Assembly: GCA_004794785.1 (NCBI GenBank)
Contig: SJOL01008829.1
Span: 626,850-690,849 of the forward strand
Length of the DNA: 64,000 bases
DNA from: Opisthorchis felineus
Lineage: Eukaryota; Platyhelminthes; Trematoda; Opisthorchiida; Opisthorchiidae
Direction of reading: 5' to 3'
Under the pieces are notes generated by a model. The model had not been told where the DNA came from, made no database searches, and worked only from the letters and a program-made list of their open reading frames with translations. Numbering within the stretch: the first letter of the stretch is position 1; each line of letters opens with the position of its first letter. Both the position numbers and the translations under genes were made by a program. This document shows positions 41,701 through 56,100 of the stretch, one piece after another.

Positions 41701-44100
41701 ATGAACCTCTTATCTTGCCTCGGTTTCTTGATCATGTTACAACCTTTTACTTTTCGTAATATTACACGCCCAAACTCATTGTACGCTTTCTTCTTTTCGT
41801 AGGTTTGGGGTTACATACTGGCAGCCACCATCATGGTCAGTCTGGTTTTGTTTGTGGTTGCGCGCTTCAGTCCTTACGAGTGGAAAATCAATCATCCGTG
41901 CAACGTCAACTCCAATGTTGTGGAAAACAAGTTCAACATTTTGAACAGTATCTGGTTTACATTTGGAGCATTAATGCAGAAAGGTACAGGTCAAACTAAA
42001 ATGGACTCCTAGTGATTGAGGCAGCAAAATTCATGGAATTTCATTACCTGGTTAGCTATTCGGTTGTTTGATTATTGTTTCCGATAGTTTTTCAGGGAAG
42101 AGGAAATCATTAGTAAGTTCGCTTTGGTTCAAACCACTGAATAAGGTGATGGCCTAGGACATTTAAAGTGTTTGCCTACCCGAGCACGACGGTTCGGGTG
42201 CTTCTGAAATATGCTGGTTGTGAAGTGGCAGCACGTTGGCCTCAGAAGTCAAATGACAGTAGTTTGAATTTCTCTAATGTTAAAGGTATATATACGTTGC
42301 TTGTCAGTTCCACTTGGAACCCCAATTAAGTTCACTGCCTTCGTGACGAACCAAGTGATGAGGAATAATGATGGGGATAATGGCTTTACTGTATGTTATT
42401 AAAAACAGAACCTTCCAGATATTTGTCGACTTGTGTTGCACTTTCTTAAATTCAATAAGTAATATCTTCATCGGTCAGTATGCATTTCATCAACCAATCG
42501 ATGAACAGCTTCATTTTTGAGCACCAGTTATAAGCATATCTGAATAATTAGTTTCCCATAAACCGGTGATTATAACCTTGCTAACCTGAGAGCACTTGGT
42601 TCCCTTCTTGGGATATCCAAATACACTGACTGATCGCATTGACCACGATTACTTCTAGCTCGGTAGCACCTGGTACTGCGTTGTAACATTTCTCACAAAA
42701 TGAATGTACACGAAGCCCTGAAATGCATGTTATCCTATTAATGATGAACTGCTAGTCGCGCTGTGGCCCATGCGGTTGTTACCTATAAGTGGGTGCTGCT
42801 TAGGTCATGCGGAGGCTCATCTGAACTATCGTCGATTGTTACCGAGACCCCCACATCCCGTTTGTAGCGAATATTTATTCCAGCTATGGATCCCTCAATC
42901 GTCCCAACCGCAGTCACACCATATGCTTATTTAGCTTGCGTGAATTAGCTCAGCTGGCCTAGTGACCAGGCCAAGACAGTGTACGGAGAAATCACTTCCT
43001 TGGTAGAATTGTCATGAGGGGATATAGAGGGGTGCAAGAACATCAATACCACCGGCCATTTTCAAATGCTGTACACTGCGAACAGTATAAAAAAGCAAGG
43101 ATAGTTGACAGTGGTGATTTGTGCCGAACCGGAATTTTCTTCTTCATTGGGCTTCATCGGCTGAGTATAAATGAGATCGATTTGGTGATCCTGTGTTCAG
43201 CAACTGTAGGCTACCCGCCTCTTGGAATGCCACCGGTTCGCACACGACTTGTGTTTTGTGCTAAGCAACTGTCTACTAAAACGGACAGCTAAAACACACG
43301 AAACTCGCTTTGAGCATCTATGGATATTTTCATTCCAAGCAGCATTCAAATTAACAGTTTTTGCTCGCAAAGTCAACTTCAGTCGCCTGTAAAGTTATTA
43401 GTTGTTTTTCATCTTGATAAGTTTGTCCGTTCCGTGCGCGATTATACTTAAGACTCCTTTTTCTCTTCTACTTGTCGAGGTTCGGATGTCGTGCCACATG
43501 CCACTTCCACGCGGATCATTGCCGGATTCTGGTGGTTTTTCACCTTAATAGTTATTTCGTCCTACACCGCTAACTTGGCAGCCTTTCTCACAGTTGCACG
43601 AATGGAGTCACCTATTGAGAATGCTGAGGATCTGGCGAAACAAACAAAGATAAAATATGGTACTATTCAAGGAGGATCCACTGTGGCGTTTTTCGAGGTG
43701 GGCATTCCTGTGTTAAGAAAGCTATTGCTACGGTTTTTACGGAGTGATTCGTGTTTGGATTTCGGTCTGTTTTGGTCCTTTTTAACAGTAAAAACCCTCC
43801 CCTGGTGTACCTGCACTCTCCACTGAATACTGCGTATGGGGTACTGGAATGCACAAAAAAGTGGGTTGCAGGTCCTCAGGAGATTGGGGATATGCCATTA
43901 GCTTTATTCACTATTTAATCAATGACTTCCTTTGACCTTCTGGAGCTAGGCAACTTGTAGCCTTGAATCGGGGCCCTGCGATCATGCCAAAGCAGGTCGC
44001 AAAATGGTTTCTCGTCTTCCTCCACATATGAGGATGGCTTCCGTTCCGAGCACATCGTCCATAAGAGGTTTCACATAGTGAATTCATGAACAATCATGTA

Positions 44101-44136
<36 letters not shown>

Positions 44137-47100
44137 CGAGAACTTTGTCTGGAACGCGTATAGATTGTGGGATTTTATCGTGTAAGGTGGATTTTTCCTG
44201 AACATCGTAGATGAATATGCTGCCTGTTTATTTGAGCTCCAGCTACCCGAAATAAATGTGAATAATCAATACACTGCCGATTACGTTTTAGTAGATATTT
44301 AGTGGAAATAAATGTAAACATTCCCAGAAGTTGTTACAAATCTGACTCCTAAATAACATTTGAGTTGACGCTGGCATGCGCCAGCATTTTTTAGTTCAGC
44401 ATTCCACCAGACTGGAGTCGTGGGAGACAGCGAACTGAAGATGTTTCGTTTAGATTCATCAGGGCTGTTAAAGAATCGTATGATCACTAGTTTTGATTCG
44501 GTTGGAACCAATAGATGAAGCGGAGTTTTCCGAATTTACCTAAATTCGGTCAGCAAATTATTATATTTCATATTCACAGATATCAAGAATAATTTTTCAG
44601 CGAAAAAAAAGCACGTAATCCAAGCCACTTGAGTCTCCAGAGGTGTTTTTAAGAATAAATGCGGGAAGCATACTCAAACTGAGCAACACAAACAAAAACA
44701 TCGCTTCAAGGGAAGGTATACAGTTCAGTTTCCTAATACTTATCCGTAACGGTTTCTACAGGTGGCAGTTAAATGATGTGAGCATAAACTAGATTTCACC
44801 CTAAACCGACCCCCAAGGGATTCTTCTAGGTAGTGGGACAGAAAGGTGCAGCTCATTTCCGATCTAACCGAGAGAGAACCAAAATCACTATTTTCTCGAT
44901 ACACATCCGAATAAGGCTACTTTACACAAGTTAGTCCGGTAAAAATTATTTCACTGGATACGACGTTTACTCTAGAGTCTGTAAGCATTTCAAAACTGGA
45001 CATCAGTGTATATTACAACTAGGTCTGACACCTCCTTTTTCCACCGAAAAAAGAGACAGTGTCATCCAGCTAATCCTATAAGTGCACGCTATTGCTCAAG
45101 CCGGAGTTTTTTAGGAACATTGCTGGTATGTGTATCCGTTCAGTACAGTATATAATGAATGTGGGTTGCGCTGGTTACCACGGCGTAGCAAACTGAGGCC
45201 CCTTCTCAGTTTAATTGAAGTACAGTCTAGTCACTCATCTCGCCTTCATTGCTAAAAATAATGGCTTCGTAATCAGACAGACAGATGATGGTTTTAGGAA
45301 TGACTAACTAGAAAGGAGAAGAATGAAACCTAAAACGTAGTTTTCCAAAGTCCCGAAAATGAATGAGAGAGCAAGAAAATCAGTCAGCTGATTTAGGGAG
45401 TGGCTGCTACATAGGGACCAAATATAGTGAAAGATTCGAGGTTTGACCGGAGAGAAACGGATTGGAAGTTCCAAACATTACTGTTGTGATGCGTCTGGCG
45501 ACAACTCCAGTTCTTTGTTGCTGCTATTCCCCTGGAATTTGTTGATCCAGTTGTTTAACTGTTTGCGCTACTTTCAACCCTTCAGTAACTTAAATTGTGA
45601 ATTCTTCAACTTTCTCGGTTTAGATAACCTGGCAAATCTGACTGTTTACGGGTACAGTGCGCAAGAAACCAGCAGTACAATCGATAACACACTAAATCAG
45701 CGACCAAAACTTAACTCATTTCTAGTCCTTCGTTAAATGTTGCTATGACGCGGTTTATTCCTGTAAGCGACGCCTTCAGCTAGTACAATGAATAGGGTGG
45801 ATAACAGTGTTATCAATGTGCCACTGAAATGATACGACTTCTCGGATCATATTCCTATCACTGTGGAGTACTGTCTTTCATGTAAAGCCATCCTAGAAAC
45901 TCGAAGTTCATCTGCAGCGTAATTACAAGCTAGGCTAACACGTTAGCTTGCTTTCAATAAGCCGGCCAGCTTTTGTACATTGTTCGGTTTCACACAGAGA
46001 GCATTATAAAGCCTAAGTCGGAGAATACACACTCATCGGTCTTCAATGTAACGAAAAACGACTAGCAAGTGAATCGTCGACCAAGTTCCCAAACGTATTC
46101 TCAAGCATTTTTCAGAGTAAGCTCATCATTCGAAACTGTCGGCAATAGATGCATGCAGCGACTGTTCTCAATGAGACATTTTCCTTACTCCTAGACTTGC
46201 CTTGTTTTGGTTCTAGCAAACGAAATTTCCCACATACAAACGCATGTGGCAGTTCATGAGTTCACAGAAAGGTGTGATGATGAATAGTACGGAAGAAGCC
46301 ATTCGTCGAGTCAAACGTGAAGAGTACGCTTACATTTTGGAATCGACTATGAATGAATACTACACAAAACGAGACTGTGAACTGATGCAAGTCGGTGGAC
46401 TTCTGGACTCCAAAGGATACGGAATCGGGTTACCAGAAGGTGAGTATGAAGAGTGAAACAATCCGGTCTGTTAACTGTTTGTGCTGGGGCCGTGAATATT
46501 GTCCAAAAAGGTTTTCTTTCTTCCAGTTTACTTGGGCATGTCCCCATTGTTTCCAAAAACTAAGACGCATGAAACGCTGCGGCTCGTAAACCATATCGAA
46601 TGCCGCTTCATAAAGCCCACATAGAGTGGTTGCCGTCTATTGGACAAACGACCACAACACTAATTTTCTCGGAAAATCTGTTCACGTTAAAGGGTCTGGC
46701 CGTACTAGTTCTTGGAATTGTTGCTAATAAACTTAAAATACAGTTAACCGATGTTTTGAAAACTGCTGTGGAAAAAAATTTACAGTTTTCTTTTAAATTG
46801 TGAATCGTGGGATGCACAACGACCCGCTTATTCTCCCTCACTATTCCGTAAACTATCAGCTAATTTGATAGATTTAAACTTGAAAAGATGGAGAATACCG
46901 CTATGAAGGAGTGTGGTAAATTCTGAAGATTAAACTACTGTTTTAGGCTCTGGTCTGGTCTACCCATGTGAATGTGACGGGTTGATCAGACGAGGCTCAG
47001 CATGAAATAACAGTTAACATTATTGCTTTCAGTAACACAGTCACTGTCCGTATTCTTCAGCCCCAATGATTTTTAAGAATTTGTGAGATTACCTCAAATG

Positions 47101-50100
47101 GCAATTTAGCCAGAATGATCGAATATGCTTAGGAGTCACATTATTTATTCCTAACATCACAAACGAGAGATTCAGCTGGGTTCCAGGTGAGTCTTTCGCA
47201 GAACCAAATTTGTTTGCAACTGAGTGTATTTCGCTATTCCTAACATTATTCATGGTGAATGTGATAAGAGCTAGCCGGCTGTTGCTGAAGCCTTACACAG
47301 GGACATGGAAAATTATTTAGCCAGAACTTGCTAGGTATGAATCTACTGTCGTGATACAACTCGCTTTTCACCACAATGCAGACTGCTGAACACATTCATG
47401 TACTGTACTTCTTCCGTGTAAATAACATCGAGAGTGGGATTCCTAAAGTGTCCTCTGGGGAATGGTACTCCGGCTAAACTTTGTACTTTTCTGCCTGAAG
47501 TCTGTTGCTTGTGTTTTCAAGACTTTGTACAAGATTTATTTTTATACGTTCACTTGAAGTTTCATGTTGATCGGTTGGGCGATCTACGGGTTGCCTCAAG
47601 AAGCTTCATCGTTAATCCATGTAGTAGTCTTGTAGAGGCGGGCATGTTCATAGCCCGATACGGCAATTCGCTTGTCTGTCAGGGTGACTTACTAGAATAA
47701 GTCATCGGTAGTGGGCTTCTGATATCAGGTGCAAGGAATGCGTTTGCTCTGAATGCATTTGCATACGATGATGACTATGTACGTGCCACCATTTATTGTG
47801 AAGTTTATAGTTCTTGGACAGCGACTTCGACCTTAGGGGAAGTGCCCCACTGTGCATTTTTGTGGATTGACGTCTTGGGTGCGAAGACGTCTCGCAGAAT
47901 AAAGTCAAGAGATCAATCTTTCACGATCACTCAACATTTTTGGTTCAATGCTACGCAAATCAGTGGGAGCAATTTCCTCTATCTGTTCGGTTTTCAAGCA
48001 TTTCATGGCTAACCGTTGAGCTGTTTATTCACCTGACTCCCGTTTGGCTAGTGACGAGCAGCTCACGCCCGAAAAGTCGCGCTCCCTGTTCATCACTATT
48101 CTGTCGAATGAACCGGATAAACGTGACACATATATGTTGTTTTGAATCTCCATATTATGTTCGATTTATCAGCAGTTATTCTAATTTCCGTTACATTAAA
48201 TTATAAACCTGTCAGTTTTATCGGATTAATCAAATGGGTTGCCTCCAGGAACCGTCATATAATTCAGTGCCTCGTTTTTTTTCTATCACAATTACATCTG
48301 TGTTCGGTGCTTCAAAACAGCTTTGATATTTTTAAATGGGCGCTTTAAAACAGTCGGTTCGTGCTCAGTTTTGCGACAATTCTGCTGTAGTAAGCCCAAT
48401 CAAATGGGAACGTTGTAAATGGAATATGGCTGCGTTAATGATGTTTTCGTTCCTAGACATTTTTATTGTTAGGAGCCGAAAGACTGGCCTTAATAGCGTA
48501 AGTAGAAAGGAATAATACAGCCATCGAATGATGCACCGTCGGCGTTTTCCCTCTCTCACCATTTCGGCAGTTTCAGTAGTTTGATATGAGCATTCACTTA
48601 ATCCGCGTGAGCTTTTAAAGTCAGTTTAGTTTGCCTGTATGTATCGCTGCGTCAAACTGACCAGACAGGATTAACCGGCATAGCTTTAGTGTTAAAACGC
48701 GCTGTTGTAATTCTGTCTATGCAGATTTGTTGATGTGGAAACTATATTGATTAGCTGATCGAAACGATAAGTGTTGACCTGAATAAGCTCATATTGGCTT
48801 GGTTGCAAGCATGCAGATAACTCACTTCTGGCTGTTGAAACAATGTGAGTAACTTACTCGCGAGCGACATTCTGACCGCATGTCACACGTTAAGGAAAAT
48901 ACGAGAGAAGTCTTCAAAACGACTACTTGATTTTGTACCAGTTTTCCCTCCAAATTAAAGATCCTTCCGACTGCTTGGTTTGAGTGTAACTGCGAAAGAA
49001 AATACAACATGGGGTTTGATGAATTGTTGAAACTGCTGAATCAAAGCCCGCTTCCAAACGTTTCCTCTACGCGCAGATGATGTAGGACAACCTAATTCCT
49101 GACGATCAGTTTCTCCAAAACATCGCCTAGAACATCTGATTAACAATTCTAAGGTACTTCCATTGGTTTCCAGAAGAAGGAAGTTTACCGCGCTGGAAGA
49201 GGCAGTTATTCTTTATGGGTGAAGCTGGTCAGTTCGTGTGCTTTGCATGCTGCAGGACCGTCTAACTAGCAGAACGCTTTTGCCCAATCGTGTGTTGCAT
49301 GGAAGCGATTGAAAGGCGGATAGTATGAAGCACTGGAGCCTTGGCCAATAAACTCAGCCTAACCGATATCTGCCGTGTGGACGTGGACCCGAAGACTAGA
49401 TTTACTCACAGCCGACGACTCGGAATGTTCCTTCAATGTATAGCTCTTTGACTTCCTCCTTCGTTAGGCGATGGGGACGATTCAGCACCAACTAGCCGGC
49501 TAAATCATTGCCTCAATGCATGTTTGCACTTTACTTTCCTACTTTCCAGTAAAGAAGACTGTAGTAGCTGCATTTTTCACAGCTGAATAACCGAACTAAA
49601 TACTGGGCAAAATTTTTTTTATCGAGATGCACTCCTTCGAATATGCCTCTTTCTGAGCTTCACGGTACACCAAATACTATTTCAATGCATCGGTCTCTGA
49701 AAATAGCTGCATTTGCGTTAAAAAAGATAGTCAGACCTTTTTTACGTTTAGCAGGATTTCCTCATCCGACACTTGAGCAACAATAGTAAAACAAACTCTA
49801 TCTTGAACTAGACAAAGCGAAACGGCGTTTTTTCGGCATCAGCCTATCTATTTCCCTCAAACACTTCTTGATTCGCTGATTAAAATCGCTTAATTTTCTT
49901 CATTTTTTCGCTCTTTGGACCAGATCTTGACGCTGCTTTTAAGTTGATGCAGATTGCAGGATATTAATATTTCAGATTACCTTTATCAGTCACAGGCGTC
50001 AAACATGATATATTTATAGGTAAAAGCCAGAGTAACAAAGATTGAACAGTGCACGTCTTATAACGAAAGTGTGAGTGGGATCAGCTCCAGGGTAAACTGA

Positions 50101-53100
50101 TGGCCCGAATCAATGCTTTGTTTGTACATGGTGTTATCCAGTGTGGTCTAATTAAAGGTGCACCACAAAAAGGAACTAACAACTTCGGGTTTTGGTTTCG
50201 CAATACAGTCTTGAGGGGTCAAGAGGAATCGACTAAATGGCCTGTCTCATGGACCTGTCACACGACTGATAATTGCCAATTGCAAGTCATTGTTTTCAAG
50301 CTGTTATCCGCTGTGTGCAAGTGTTCAAAAATCCTCTGAGAAAGGCTCCAGTTCGTTCTACTTGTGGATGTTTCACTGCAAATGAAAATGGCCTGATAGG
50401 CTGTGTGCGGTAGAGTGATCCGGTACACATTGAGACCGATATTATCTCTTTGAAGAGAACAAACGTACCTGAGCAGCTGGAACCTTGCGATTTAGGGCAG
50501 ATTTTAGATATGTTCTTACCCTGTTGGCAATGTGATCTCACTTTGGCAATAAGCATTCATTTGCTAAACTAGAATGAGTGAACTCATTTTTTCAAATTCT
50601 TCAAATTACGCTTATAAGACCTGATAACTCTCAGGACAATTATGGATTATCTACTACGTTTCGATAAAAAATTGCATTTCATTTAAATCTTAAAGGTTCA
50701 AAATATCGGGACCCCATTTCTGAGACAATCCTTAAACTGCAACACAGTCAAACCATCGACAAACTGAAATTCCGCTGGTGGCAGGAGATGGATATCAACG
50801 TGTCTTGTGATGCGAAACAAACGAAGAAATCAGACACCACTTCACTAGGCGTAGAAAAAGTTGGTGGCTGTTTTGTGATGCTACTTATTGGAATGGGAGC
50901 ATCGTTGATTGTCAGCCTGTTTGAATTCCTATACGACGCCTATCAGCGGATGGCACACAGTAAGGTAAGCACGGGCATAATCTGTTTTCGCATGAATAGG
51001 ATGAGCAACTTGGTGTCTAAGTTTGATATTCATGGTCACGAAACTACGCATTACCACTATAACAACCAGAACTATTCCACCGGACTCCCTGCGGCAGCTG
51101 GATCTGACCATATGCCTAATTGGCCACTCTTAATGTTGGGCTTATCAAGTAATGTATACCGTTCAAATCCACAATTCAAGTGCCCACTTGAAGAATCAGG
51201 GAGTCTTTCCAAAAACTTGTCAATCTAGGCTTACTGGAGGCTTGGAAATGTAATGCTTAGGTGTTTACATTACAAGCTCGTCGCAGTCATATATGCTTCG
51301 AATTCTCGCTAACTCTAAACCACAGTCTCCACTCGACTTCAATGCTCTAAAGGGGTACCGCATACCAGGTTGGTCAACTGGACGTAACAAGTACACAAAC
51401 AGTTCATCTTCGAAACAATGAACTTTCTGTCCAAATGCTTTGTTTTTCCTTGTTGCTTGCCTTACAGCGCTCTCTGCATGAAGAAGTTGCTCGTGCCTTC
51501 CGCTTCTCCACCACTACATCAAGCCTACGAAGTCGAATGGCGGAGGAAGCAACCAAACTTCCACCGATCCATTTGAGCGGGTGTGTTACGGGAGAGAAGA
51601 CGAATTTTGGCTCTGCCCTTGCTTACGCACCATGTTTACCACCACCTGAGTTCCCTCCACCAAAACCAGGACTTTCCTACACAAACTTTATCAAAACACC
51701 GGTGGTTGCAGACGGGCCACAATTTGGTGTGGGGTCCGATTCATCGTCCAGTGCTCCTGCGATAGAAATCAAACCAAGACCAGGTTTGTGTTGGCAACAC
51801 TCGGTCGCTCACATTTCTGTCATGTGCACCTTCTGTTATGTGCACTACATAGTTGAAAGTATAGTTAAAACAATTTGTTCACGCATACCTAATTTATACA
51901 AATCCAACAGCCTAGAATATGTAGTTCAAAATTTTCAGAAAATGTACCTTTTGTGAAGAGCTCCACTGACAAAGAACGTCACTCCCTCGTAACATCTACT
52001 AAGGCGTCATGTGTTTGGGAGGATCAAGCATAAGACCGTATTTGGAGAAAATCTATGCATCAGGTAATTTCGCACAGTCCGAGGCAGACTGTACTTTAGA
52101 AGCAACAGACTTGCAGTTCCTGTGAAAATGTTCGTTTTTATTCTGAGGTAGAAAATATCCAACACATCTGCAGCAGGGAGACGTGTAAGAGACTTCTAAC
52201 AGCAGTGATGTGACACAGTTTTGTTCAAATTAATTTTTTGACAGTGTTTTACACCATCATCTTCCGGAGCTCATGTGGACTGCACAGCTCAATTTTGAGG
52301 ACTTCGTACAAATCTAAGTGGCTCTATCAAAACGAACTCTGCGCACCCAATCCCAGTTAAAACTGAGTGTGACTCACGGTTTCCTTCAGCAGGTATCTCT
52401 GACTTTGTTGTAACAGACTTCATTATTTTACCCGACGTGTGTCAGCACGTCTGAGGTTCACTTGGATTGGACGCTACTCAACAGCTCAACAGTTTACACA
52501 AACGAGTTGAATAACGGAATTACTACCCATGAACGCCTCACCGTCCAGTTCACGGCACGAGATCTGCTGCATTGCTCCTCCATAGTGTTGAAATCTAAAT
52601 CATTTGTGTGCTGTCGGTCCCAAAGATTCCACGCGTTTTATGTTAGACAGAATGATTTCTATCCAGTCCTGCCAGTTGCACATGAGTTAGACGTCGCAAT
52701 GCTAACTTCATTAGCATATTAGCGGTGTTCATACGCGCACGTAACTGTGCGCTCTAACGATTGACTTCAGTTTAACACCTTCAGGCCAATCAAGATATTG
52801 CTCACTGATGTTCATATGACCATTTACTTCATTACAGAATACTCCATCTCATCGCATGGTCTTCCATGAGGAAGGAAACCAGAGTGTAATATTGAGGGAC
52901 GGGGAAATTGTCAGAACTACACGTGACCTTGCGAACATTTTACATAAATAGGAAACACGAACGTGACATGTACGTATAACATATAACATATATTTAACAT
53001 ATACATATAACATATTCAACGACCATTGTCTCAGGACTATAGCTCGCCTAAGCTGTCGTGAACAACAATGAGAAACTTTTGTAGGATTGTGTAGTCAGGA

Positions 53101-56100
53101 GTAATATAGGAGAATGTATCCAGAAACGGAAGCTGCGGTGGCTTGGTCATGTATTGCAAGTGCTGAGGCACCATCTGACCAGAAGCGTGCTAGTTTCTCT
53201 GCCTACCTCGAGCTGGAAAAAGCACGGAGTTGGTTCAGCTTTTATCTGACAGAAATTTGTGAGGGCGTTTGCTATTGGTGCGATCCGCCTTCCAAGACGG
53301 AACCAAAGTGGTCCCCCCTGCGCTGGTCCCGAGCGGCAGCCGGATTTACTTGGAAATTGGTGTCAGTGGTGGTCTTCTTTTTAGTTTCTATACAGCTTGT
53401 ATGAATGAGTCTAGACGTAGCACCTTGGGATGCTTGTAGTTGGCTAGCAACGAATCCTCCCGCTTCTGTTCTGTTTCATAACAAGGTCCCTAAATAAACC
53501 ATATTCGTACCATAGCGGAACATCAGTTTTCAACACTGATGCTCAACTGCAGACGATAATGACGATAATGATGGCATCTTCCTGATAATAATTTCTCCTG
53601 GCGATTTTCCGAGTGCTTTGTGTCACTAGGCCATGTCTGATTCAGAAAACAACATAGCCTGTACCAAGTGGAATTCAGAGGTAAAAGTTGGTCAAACAAA
53701 ACAGAAAAATAAAAAACATGAAATAGCATTGATACATGTCGTTTTTTTTGTCGAGCGGCCTAAAAAGCTTGCATTGAATCATTAAATAATAATTCCGGTG
53801 AAATATAGTTCGCCATTAGGAGGTAAAACCCATCGCATAACACATTGTGTGATACTGAAATGGGACCTTAAGTGCAGCAGATTTTTCATCAGTATTCCAG
53901 CACTATTGATGAGACGATGAAGACTTGAGCCACATCCCAGTAACTAACTGTCACAAACGATAATGGCCTGAGTATCGGTCGTCTGATTACATTATAGAAG
54001 GCACGAACCCTCGCGGGAATTAAAGATTCGAATGTCTTAGTTGACCATGCATAACCAATCGAAATTCAGATGACGTCTGGGTAAAATTGTGACATTCGTC
54101 CTCGACGTTGCTTCAGGATGTGGAACTGGTGCGATCCTGCAGCCTCAGTCTTCATGCCGTCCAAAAAGCTGTTTCCATGTATTTCGCTCACTCTTTTTAA
54201 CGGAGGAACATTACATCTCAACAAAAAATGCTTTGGTTCCGACTTCACTTGTCAAGGAATTCCACAGAATGACGCATGACTGACCCCACAGACCACAAAT
54301 CGTTGCTGGATCTCGCAAAAAAACCATCGCGGTTAACGCCACCAAAGTTGGGCTATTATGTTTTTACGTTGCGATTCTCGATTAGCTGACGAGCGAACGT
54401 CATTTCTTTGCCATGCCAACGCAATACGGGGCCTAATATCTCAACACAGTATCACCGATAAGGAGGAAAATGCAGCAACTGCATCAGTTTAGACCAATAG
54501 CGAAATTCAGCTTACTTTCTCCGAATCCCTTCAGCGTTTTCCAAAGCAAATGCCTGAGAAACTACGTACTACCGTCTGCTGCAGGAGTTTATTGGATAGT
54601 TCCGATATGGATGATGACTTTGCGTAACGTGTAGATGTCAACAGTTGATCCTCCGTTAAAATGCTTCGAAAATCGGGCATATTTATCTAATATCGGATGA
54701 CAATGCGGGCGTCAGCAACAAGTGCTGCAACATTTCCAAGAAAATAAAACAGAATTAACAGAATGAAAACTATTGCCCTCTTTTCGTGCGGGCGTTGAAG
54801 AGCATATCCGTAGATGAAAGTACTATAAAATGATATCCAAATCCACGACATGAGTGGCCGTTACATTTGGCAGGTCCAGTGTGACAGTATATGTTCCTGG
54901 TCGTTGTCGAAAACTTCTAAGCCGAGCTTCGATTGAAGAAAAGAACATCGATCCTGAGCAGAATGCTTGCTCTGTTTGCGGAAAATTGGTCTCAGTTGGC
55001 AGGGATTCAAGGAATTCAACATTTGTGTAGCCTACATTTCATCTGTAATACAACGGACAAGCTGAACCCGTTGTCAATACCTTCAAAGAAGAACTTTTGA
55101 GGCTAGGAATCACAGCAAACATAAGAAAAAACTTGCACACAGTTTTGCGGTCATTGTGAGCGAAACCTGGTGATTCGGTACCCAGTAAGCACTCTCCAGG
55201 CGAAATGTCCATATGGGAATCATGCGTTATTCCTTGGAAATAACGCTGTCCGCAAACATAATTTAAGGATAAATGCGCAGATAGATGGAAAACGTTTAGC
55301 AATATTACGCTCATTCACTCCCAACGCCCACAGTTGTGTAAGACATTTCCCGGAGGTCGCGAAGAAGGGGCACCTGGATCGAGCTTCAGTAGCTCGACTC
55401 TTTTCGCCCCTTCACGAAGATTCTAGCGCAACCCTGTGGAGCATTCTGTGATGACCTTATAAAAGCCGCTGTAGTAGTCTTCCCTTGTCTCCACAAAGGG
55501 CGGTCTGAAGCTGCCATGCCTTTAGATATACCACAGTGGGCGGAGCAGGAAGCCAAGGATCGACATAGAAGTTGCACCACCATCAGCAAGGCACAACAAC
55601 AATCAGTCGAATTACCTAACATTACCATCTCATACCATATTATCCTCAGCGCTGTTTACAGCGAAAAAGATGCCAGGCGAACCACTGAGACCAAAAACGT
55701 AGCTGTCCCCTACCCCCCACCTCTCATCATCCCCTATTCGATAGTGATTAGGCTCCATGCCATCTATCAAGAGGCTCCTTATCACTCCTCGTTTTAAATC
55801 ATATGATGGGTAGCTGAATTTTTTAGGGATTTTTTTACATAGAAAAATACGCGGTGTCCATGTGGCCAGTCTGCCTACGCTGGAGTATTATTCGTTGTTT
55901 CTATTACGAGTGCATTTCGTCCGTGAAATTGGTTCCTTTGTTGTATTAATTATTATGCTTATCTCATGTGTTCAAGAGCATCTCCCGCGTTGATCCATCC
56001 TCACCGCCCCCGAGTCTTCTTCCCTGTCCAGGCTGCATAACTGCTCTGCACAAGTGACGCAATCCATATAGGGGGAACCGGGTTGCATGAACCCGAAGGA

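Larger units (their letters stand above)
39948..41802 (+). other. Intron 12 (1855 bp)
   Basis: Phase-0 intron between S1 and M1. It contains the palindromic insert (40368-40503) and hammerhead-SINE copy C (41095-41250). Confidence 0.8.

Noticed and set aside
42941..43000. tRNA-like GAATTAGCTCAGCTGGCC
   Set aside because: Only an A-box-like match; no B box at the right distance and no cloverleaf.
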